Source of the DNA: Hamadaea sp.
Lineage (GTDB): Bacteria; Actinomycetota; Actinomycetes; Mycobacteriales; Micromonosporaceae
Assembly: GCF_013362815.1 (NCBI RefSeq)
Contig: NZ_JABFVK010000119.1
Coordinates: forward strand, 1-37,989
DNA: 37,989 nt
Direction of reading: 5' to 3'
Each line of letters opens with the position of its first letter. Within the stretch, counting starts at the first letter, position 1. Below are positions 32,793 through 37,989 of the stretch, one piece after another. The notes under the pieces are model-generated. The model did no database searches. It saw only the letters and a program-made list of their open reading frames with translations, and was not told where the DNA came from. The translations under genes were made by a program, and so were the position numbers.

Positions 32793-33700
32793 AGGTCGAA
32801 CTCGACGGCGTCTCCAAGTGGTACGGCAACCTCGTCGCCGTCAACGACATCTCGATGGTTCTGGCGCCCGGGGTGACCGGCCTGCTCGGGCCGAACGGCG
32901 CGGGCAAGACGACCGTGCTGCACATGATGGCCGGTTTCCTCGCCCCGTCGCGGGGTCAGGTGCTGGTCGACGGCGAACCGTCCTGGCGCAACCCGCCGGT
33001 GTACGCCAAACTCGGGCTCGTCAGCGAGCGCGAGGCGGTGCACGGCTTCCTCACGGCGTACGAGTTCGTGCTGGCCAGCGCCAAGATGCAACGCCTGGCC
33101 GATCCGGTGGCGGCCACTCGCCGGGCGCTGGACCTGGTCGAGATGACCTCGGCGCAGGACCGGCGGATCGAGACCTACTCCAAAGGCATGCGGCAACGGA
33201 CCCGGGTCGCGGCGGCGCTGGTGCACGATCCAAAGGTGTTGTTGCTGGACGAGCCGTTCAACGGCATGGACCCCCGGCAGCGCCTGCACATGATGGAACT
33301 GCTGCACCGGATGGGTGAACAGGGCCGGGTGGTGCTGTTCAGCTCGCACATCCTGGAAGAGGTCGAGCAGGTCTCCGGCACGGTCCAGGTCATCGTCTCC
33401 GGAAGGCTCGCCGCGTCGGGCGACTATCGCAGCATCCGGCGGCTGATGACGAACCGGCCGCACGTGTTCACCGTCCAGTCCAGCGACGACCGCCGGCTCG
33501 CGGTGGCATTGATGGGCGAGACGTCGGTGGCGGGCGTGGACGTCGACGCGAAACTCGGCCTGACGGTACGCGCAGCCGACTACGGCACGTTCACCCGCGC
33601 CCTGCCGAAGATCGCCCTGTCGACGGGCATCCGGGTGCACCGGCTGATCCCCGCCGACGAGTCCCTGGAGAGCGTCTTCTCCTACCTTCTCGCGGCCTGA
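32789..33700 (+). CDS. ABC transporter ATPase, ABC-2 type system, second
   Basis: A 303-residue ATPase, clearly a paralogue of the first in the operon: Walker A GPNGAGKTT (34-42), signature YSKGMRQR, Walker B LLLDEPFNGMDP, SSHILEEVEQ with the switch histidine, and a C-terminal domain of about 90 residues. The ATG at 32789 overlaps the permease stop (ATGA); the longer open frame upstream is a shadow of the permease gene. Its own permease follows after 14 bases. Confidence 0.9.
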   Translation: MKVELDGVSKWYGNLVAVNDISMVLAPGVTGLLGPNGAGKTTVLHMMAGFLAPSRGQVLVDGEPSWRNPPVYAKLGLVSEREAVHGFLTAYEFVLASAKMQRLADPVAATRRALDLVEMTSAQDRRIETYSKGMRQRTRVAAALVHDPKVLLLDEPFNGMDPRQRLHMMELLHRMGEQGRVVLFSSHILEEVEQVSGTVQVIVSGRLAASGDYRSIRRLMTNRPHVFTVQSSDDRRLAVALMGETSVAGVDVDAKLGLTVRAADYGTFTRALPKIALSTGIRVHRLIPADESLESVFSYLLAA

Positions 33701-33714
33701 TTGCGGAGTACGCC

Positions 33715-34428
33715 ATGAATCTCACCATCGCATCGATTACCTTGCGTGGTCTTCTCGGTCGCGCCCGGTTCCTCTTCCTGCTGCCGCTGCCGGTCATCAT
33801 GCTGGGACTGGCCTGGCTGGCCGACTCTCTCGGGGCGGCTCCGGCGGACTGGGTCGGCCCGATCGTCGGCGGGCTCGGCGTCGCCGTCGTGCTCCCGGTG
33901 ATGGCCCTGATCGTCGGGACCGGCGTACTGGGGTCGGAGATCGACGACGGAACCGTCGTGCACATCCTCACCAAACCGTTGCCACGCCGGGAGATCATCC
34001 TCGCCAAGCTGGCCGTCGCCACCGGAGTCACGGCGCTGGTCGCCGGAATTCCGCTGTTCCTCGTCGGGCTGCTCGCCGAGGGCGTACGCCTCGGGCTGGG
34101 GTTGTTCGTCGCCGCCGTGGCCGGTTCCTTGGCGTACTGCGCCTTGTTCCTGGCGCTGAGCCTGCTCACCCGGCGGCCCGTGCTCGTCGGGCTGGCGTAC
34201 GTGCTGCTCTGGGAGGGCTTGCTGGGCAACCTGCTGAAGGGCACCCGGCTGCTGTCGATTCAGCAGAACGTCGTCGCGCTGGCCGACGCGATCTCCGGAT
34301 CGGATCTGGTCAAGAGCACGATCTCGACCCCGTTCGCGGTCGGCGCGGTCGTCGTCTTCGCCGTCGGCGGGACGTGGCTCGCGATCGACCGTCTGCGCTC
34401 GTTCAGCGTCGCGGGCGAGACCTCCTGA
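33715..34428 (+). CDS. ABC-2 type permease, second
   Basis: A 237-residue permease with about six hydrophobic segments and the family pattern VGTGVLGSEIDDGTVVHILTKPLPRREIILAK (about 68-99). It is shorter than the first permease and lacks its N-terminal cytoplasmic extension. With the second ATPase it would make either a second exporter or one half of a heteromeric one. The ATG at 33715 is 14 bases after the ATPase stop, the only non-overlapping junction in the operon. A small GGTCGG-CA-CCGACC hairpin (34437-34452) and a very long inverted repeat follow. Confidence 0.87.
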   Translation: MNLTIASITLRGLLGRARFLFLLPLPVIMLGLAWLADSLGAAPADWVGPIVGGLGVAVVLPVMALIVGTGVLGSEIDDGTVVHILTKPLPRREIILAKLAVATGVTALVAGIPLFLVGLLAEGVRLGLGLFVAAVAGSLAYCALFLALSLLTRRPVLVGLAYVLLWEGLLGNLLKGTRLLSIQQNVVALADAISGSDLVKSTISTPFAVGAVVVFAVGGTWLAIDRLRSFSVAGETS

Positions 34429-34479
34429 CCTGATCGCGGTCGGCACCGACCGTCCCGGGCCGCTGGCACGCCGCAAAAA

Positions 34480-34544
34480 GCGCCGGATCAGGGTTCTGGG
34501 TCGAATCTTGGCTCAAGATTCGACCCAGAACCCTGATCCGGCGC
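34480..34544. terminator. Perfect 31-bp inverted repeat with 3-base loop
   Basis: Arms 34480-34510 and 34514-34544 are exact reverse complements with the loop GCT; the arm begins GCGCCGGATCAGGGTTCTGG and ends CGAATCTTG. The element sits between the ABC operon (plus) and the GH1 gene (minus), 51 and 31 bases from their stops. It is far longer than most factor-independent terminators. A bidirectional terminator is the simplest reading; a small mobile repeat is also possible. Confidence 0.9.
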
Positions 34545-34575
34545 CGGCGAATGCCGCGGTCAGAGCGAGCCGTCG

Positions 34576-35964
34576 TCAGAGGGAGTTGGTCGTGACTACC
34601 CGGGAGAACCAGCGCGCGCTCTCCTTGAGCCGCCGCTCCTGCGTGGCGTAGTCGACGTGCACCAGCCCGAACCGCTTGTCATAGCCGTACGCCCACTCGA
34701 AGTTGTCGAGCAGCGACCAGGCGAGGTAGCCCCGTAGGTCGACGCCGTCGGCGACGGCCCGATGCGCGGCCCGCAGATGCGAGGCGAGGAAGCCGATCCG
34801 CTCGGTGTCCTCGATCTCGTCGCCGACCACGACGTCGGGGAAGGACGCCCCGTTCTCCGTGATGATGAGCGGCGTCTTCGTGTAATCCCCGCCGAGCCGC
34901 TTGAGCAGCACGTGCAGGCCGTCCGGGTCGATCGGCCAGTCCATCCCGGTGCGCGGCAGGTCCGGGTCGAGGAACTCCACCCCCTCGGTCCCCGGGAACT
35001 GAACCGACCCCGGCGAGCCGACCTTCGCAGCCACAAGCGTCGGCATGTAGTAGTTCACGCCGAGGAAGTCGATCGGGGCGTTGATCGTCGCGAGGTCGCC
35101 CTCCTGGATGTGCGTACCGCCGGTGAATCGCTCGATGACCTCGAGCATGTCGGCCGGGTAGCGGCCGACCAGCAGCGGATCGAGGAAGATCCGGTTGTGC
35201 AGGCCGTCGACCCGCGCCGCCGCCTCGACGTCGTGCCGATCGGTGGTGTCGCGCGGAAACACCGGGCTGAGGTTCACCGTCACCGACACCTCGCGGGCGC
35301 CGGCTTCGCGCAACCGCCGCGCTGCCAGACCGTGGCCCAGCATCAGGTGGTGGGCCGCCCGGAACGCGGCATCCGGTTCGGTACGCCCCGGAGCATGGTT
35401 GCCGGAGGCGTACCCGAGGAAGGCAGAGCACCACGGTTCGTTGAGCGTGGTCCACGTCGGCACCCGGTCGCCGAGCCGCCGGAACGCCGCGATGGCGTAG
35501 TCGGCGAAGGCTTCCGCGGTCGCCCGGTTCGTCCAGCCGCCCCGGTCCTCCAGGATCTGCGGCAGATCCCAGTGGTAGAGGGTGGCCATCGGAGTGATGC
35601 CGGCCCGCAGCAGCTCGTCGACGAGGCGGTCGTAGAAGTCGAGTCCTCGCGGGTTCATCGGGCCGGTGCCGTCTGGCACCACCCGGGGCCAGGCGATGGA
35701 GAACCGGTAGGTACCCATCCCCAGCTCCCGCATGATCGCCACGTCATCGGCGTACCGGTGGTAGTGGTCGCACGCGACGTCGCCCGTGTGCCCGCCGTCC
35801 ACGATTCCCGGCGTACGCGAGAACGTGTCCCAGATGGAGGGAGTGCGCCCGTCTTCGGCAGAAGCACCCTCGATCTGGTACGCCGCCGTCGCGACGCCCC
35901 AGCGGAAGCCCGCCGGGAAGGTGACGGAGGCGCTGGCCTCGGTGCGGTCCTGAGTCGTAGTCAT
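34576..35964 (-). CDS. GH1 beta-glucosidase
   Basis: A 462-residue family 1 glycosidase with the complete barrel. The acid/base glutamate is in TLNEPW (E176), the nucleophile in LIITENGA (E370), and the substrate-binding YHWDLPQ and LLDNFEWAYGY blocks are present. No signal peptide is seen, so it acts in the cytoplasm, hydrolysing beta-glucosides such as cellobiose brought in by the importer encoded upstream. The ATG overlaps the permease stop (ATGA). The arrangement matches the cebEFG-bglC type of cellobiose operon of Streptomyces, but no CebR-type operator falls inside the window, so the substrate is inferred. It is the second beta-glucosidase in the window, of a different family. Confidence 0.93.
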   Translation of the reverse strand: MTTTQDRTEASASVTFPAGFRWGVATAAYQIEGASAEDGRTPSIWDTFSRTPGIVDGGHTGDVACDHYHRYADDVAIMRELGMGTYRFSIAWPRVVPDGTGPMNPRGLDFYDRLVDELLRAGITPMATLYHWDLPQILEDRGGWTNRATAEAFADYAIAAFRRLGDRVPTWTTLNEPWCSAFLGYASGNHAPGRTEPDAAFRAAHHLMLGHGLAARRLREAGAREVSVTVNLSPVFPRDTTDRHDVEAAARVDGLHNRIFLDPLLVGRYPADMLEVIERFTGGTHIQEGDLATINAPIDFLGVNYYMPTLVAAKVGSPGSVQFPGTEGVEFLDPDLPRTGMDWPIDPDGLHVLLKRLGGDYTKTPLIITENGASFPDVVVGDEIEDTERIGFLASHLRAAHRAVADGVDLRGYLAWSLLDNFEWAYGYDKRFGLVHVDYATQERRLKESARWFSRVVTTNSL

Positions 35965-36869
35965 CCCTTGAGGGCTCCTTGCATGATTCCGTGGATGATC
36001 TGCTTGCCCAGCAGCGCGAACACGACGATCAGGGGCATCGTCGCGAGGGCGGCGCCGGTCAGAGTCAGCGAGTAGTCGGTGATGTATCCACTCGCGACGG
36101 TGGACAGGGAGACCTGGACGGTGGGGTTCTCCGGAGTGAGGACGACCAGTGGCCAGAAGAAGTCGTTCCAGGCGTTCATGAAGGTCAGCATGCCCAGCAC
36201 CGCCGCAGCCGGCCGGGCGATCGGCAGGACGACGTGCCAGAACAGGCCCATGGTGGTGCAGCCGTCGACCCGGCCCGCCTCGAGCAGTTCAGTCGGCACG
36301 GCCGAGGATAGGAACTGCGACATGAAGAAGACGCCGAATGCGCTGACGAGACTGGGCGCGATGACGGCATAGAGCGTGTCGATGAGCTGCCACTTGGCCA
36401 TCAGCATGTAGAGCGGGATCACGCCGAGCTGGCTGGGCACCATCATGGTGGCGATGACCGCGACGTAGAGCCCCGGCCGTCCACGGAAGCGCAGCTTGGC
36501 GAAGGCGAATCCGGCCAGCGACGAGAACAGCACCACGCTGAAGGTGATGACCGACGAGACGATCACCGAGTTCAGCAGTGCCTTGCCGAAGGCGACGGTG
36601 TCGAAGACCCGGCGGACGTTCTCGACGAGATGCGTACCGGGGAACAACGGCGGCGGCACCTGGCCGAGCGCCGAGTTGTCCATCGACGCGACGATCACGC
36701 TGTAGTACAGCGGGAACGCCGAGAAGAAGAGGAACGCGATCAGGGTCAGGTACGTCAGCGGATGGGCCCGCCGGATGAACCCGATCGGGCGTACTCGGGT
36801 CTTCTGCTTGTAGACCTCGCTCACCGGACGGCGAGTCCGGGGCGGGACGGTGGGTGTCGTGGTCGACAT
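35961..36869 (-). CDS. Sugar ABC importer permease, MalG type
   Basis: A 302-residue inner-membrane permease with six hydrophobic segments and the EAA loop ELLEAGRVDGCTTMGLFWHV (then VLPIARP). A basic N-terminal tail of about 35 residues precedes the first segment. The ATG at 36869 overlaps the upstream permease stop by one base (TGATG); the open frame continuing to 37757 is a shadow of that permease gene. It forms the membrane channel with the permease encoded just upstream. No ATPase gene is present in the visible part of the operon, which suggests a shared MsiK-like ATPase elsewhere. Confidence 0.9.
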   Translation of the reverse strand: MSTTTPTVPPRTRRPVSEVYKQKTRVRPIGFIRRAHPLTYLTLIAFLFFSAFPLYYSVIVASMDNSALGQVPPPLFPGTHLVENVRRVFDTVAFGKALLNSVIVSSVITFSVVLFSSLAGFAFAKLRFRGRPGLYVAVIATMMVPSQLGVIPLYMLMAKWQLIDTLYAVIAPSLVSAFGVFFMSQFLSSAVPTELLEAGRVDGCTTMGLFWHVVLPIARPAAAVLGMLTFMNAWNDFFWPLVVLTPENPTVQVSLSTVASGYITDYSLTLTGAALATMPLIVVFALLGKQIIHGIMQGALKG

Positions 36870-37765
36870 CAGGCCCTCCGGATGCGTCGGATGAGCAGGA
36901 AGTTCAGCATCGCGGCGAGGACGATGATGAGGAACATGAGCCAGGCGGTCGCGGAGGCGTAGCCGAAGTCGAAGCGGCCGAAGCCCGCCTGGTAGAGGTA
37001 GAGCGCCAAGGTCTGGAACTGGCCGTCCGAGCCGCCGGTGAGCCCGCCGCCGCCGAAGACGAGCGGCTCGGCGAAGACCTGCAGGCCGCCGATGGTCGAC
37101 ACGATGACCGTGAAGATGATGGTCGGCCGGATCGACGGGATGGTGATGCGGCGCAACCGCTGCATCGACGTCGCGCCGTCGAGGATGGCCGCCTCGTGCA
37201 GCGAGTCCGGCACGGCCTGCATTGCGGCCAGGTAGATGAGCGCGTTGTAGCCGGTCCAGCGCCAGATGATCATCACCGAGATCGCGATGTGCGAGGTCGC
37301 GGTGCCGGCCTGCCAGTCGACGTGGCCGAAGCCGAACAGCCCCAGCACCCAGTTGATCATTCCGTAGTCGCGGCCGAAGAGCTGGCCGAAGATGATCGCG
37401 ACGGCGACGACGCTGGTCACGTTGGGCAGCAGCAACCCGGTACGCCACAACGTCTGGCCGCGGAGCCGGTTGTTGAGGATGTGCGCCAGCAGCAGCGCGA
37501 ACACGAGCTGCGGGACGGTCGAGATCACCCAGATCGACGCGGTGTTGCCCAGCGCGTTCCAGAACGCCGAGTCGGCGAACAGATCCCGGTAGTTCTGCAG
37601 CCCGATGAAGGTGTGTTGATCCTCCAGCAGGCTCCAGTCGTGCAACGACACCCACGCCGTGTAGACCAGCGGGAACGCGCCGAGCAGTCCGAACAGGAGG
37701 AAGAAGGGCGAGATGTAGAGGTAGGGCGACGCCTTCACATCCGCCCGGTGCAGCCACGATTTCAC
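36869..37765 (-). CDS. Sugar ABC importer permease, MalF type
   Basis: A 298-residue permease with about six hydrophobic segments, the first at about 16-38 (LYISPFFLLFGLLGAFPLVY), and an EAA loop SLHEAAILDGATSMQRLRRI. The GTG at 37765 is preceded by GAGGAG with a 6-base gap and begins at the conserved N-terminus; the upstream in-frame extension is arginine- and serine-rich non-coding sequence and overlaps a hairpin. It is co-transcribed with the binding protein upstream and the MalG-type permease downstream. Confidence 0.9.
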   Translation of the reverse strand: MKSWLHRADVKASPYLYISPFFLLFGLLGAFPLVYTAWVSLHDWSLLEDQHTFIGLQNYRDLFADSAFWNALGNTASIWVISTVPQLVFALLLAHILNNRLRGQTLWRTGLLLPNVTSVVAVAIIFGQLFGRDYGMINWVLGLFGFGHVDWQAGTATSHIAISVMIIWRWTGYNALIYLAAMQAVPDSLHEAAILDGATSMQRLRRITIPSIRPTIIFTVIVSTIGGLQVFAEPLVFGGGGLTGGSDGQFQTLALYLYQAGFGRFDFGYASATAWLMFLIIVLAAMLNFLLIRRIRRA

Positions 37766-37810
37766 GACGTGCTCCTCGGGTCTTTCACTGTGGACACCAG
37801 GTGGATGACC

Positions 37811-37840
37811 GGCCCCGGTCCGGGCGTCGGGACCGAGGCC
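37811..37840. terminator. Intercistronic stem-loop after the binding-protein gene
   Basis: GGCCCCGGTCC (37811-37821) pairs with GGACCGAGGCC (37830-37840) at 10 of 11 positions. It lies between the binding-protein stop and the first permease. Stem-loops at this place commonly lower downstream transcript levels or protect the upstream mRNA, so that binding protein exceeds permease. Confidence 0.55.
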
Positions 37841-37859
37841 GATCAGTTCAGGGGTGGCG

Positions 37860-37989
37860 TCAGACGATCTTCTTGATCTCCTCGAGCGCCTGCTTCCAGG
37901 CCGCGTCGGGCGTCTGCTTGCCCTGCTCCACACGGGTCAGGCCGTTCTGGATGGCGGTGTTGATGTCACCGGCCTTCGGCCCGAGGTAC
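37860..37989 (-). CDS. ABC importer substrate-binding protein, C-terminal part
   Basis: Only the last 42 codons are in the window; the gene continues past the right edge. The visible sequence, from YLGPKAGDINTAIQNGLTRV through QGKQTPDAAWKQALEEIKKI to a final V and TGA stop, is the usual C-terminal helix pattern of CUT1 sugar-binding proteins (I-x-x-AL-x-RVEQGKQ-x-x-x-A-W). It is the first gene of the importer operon that ends with the GH1 beta-glucosidase. It has no start here, so signal peptide and ligand cannot be judged. Confidence 0.8.
   Translation of the reverse strand, partial: YLGPKAGDINTAIQNGLTRVEQGKQTPDAAWKQALEEIKKIV

Overview
The window is GC-rich, almost fully coding and contains many GTG starts and 1-4 base ATGA/GTGA overlaps. 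This points to an actinobacterium. The gene families (an MmyB-type regulator, a DUF6131-like 51-residue membrane protein, CUT1 sugar importers with GH1/GH3 glucosidases) and the frequent CGTACGC-like words suggest Micromonosporaceae or a relative; the genus cannot be read from the sequence. No rRNA, tRNA, CRISPR array, insertion sequence or phage gene was found.

Layout. 1-2220: two unrecognised genes with membrane segments and less typical base use, one carrying a 114-bp tandem duplication. 2221-6141: a four-gene carbohydrate-type ABC importer (lipoprotein, two permeases, MalK-like ATPase). 6192-9483: DUF6131-like small membrane protein, MmyB-like regulator divergent from an MFS exporter, and a PIG-L deacetylase coupled to the exporter. 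9484-9692: a repeat-rich convergent intergenic region. 9693-12679: large LuxR/LAL regulator and a 45-residue basic protein. 12815-15927: GH3 beta-glucosidase with a PA14 insertion, divergent from a TetR regulator across a palindromic operator candidate.

15968-30868 is the most interesting part: a pseudaminic-acid-type nonulosonic acid locus in three transcription units. The first minus unit (22628 to 15968) encodes PseB, PseC, a candidate transferase, a methyltransferase-like/coiled-coil protein, PseF and PseG. The second minus unit (30868 to 27626) encodes PseH, PseI, an aldo/keto reductase and a short-chain dehydrogenase. Between them, a plus unit (22879-27550) encodes an acyl carrier protein, a FabG-like reductase, an AMP-forming ligase, a LuxE-like acyl-protein synthetase and a LuxC-like acyl reductase. 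All six steps from UDP-GlcNAc to CMP-pseudaminate are represented. The lux-like genes have no luciferase and no ketosynthase beside them, so they more likely make an acyl or aldehyde group for a glycan than light.

30992-34428: two ABC-2 type ATPase/permease pairs in one operon, divergent from pseH. 34480-34544: a perfect 31-bp inverted repeat separating convergent operons. 34576-37989: a minus-strand sugar-uptake operon (truncated binding protein, two permeases, GH1 beta-glucosidase) running in from the right edge.

Functional calls are from motif reading only. The sugar made, the fate of the acyl group and the transporter substrates are inference.
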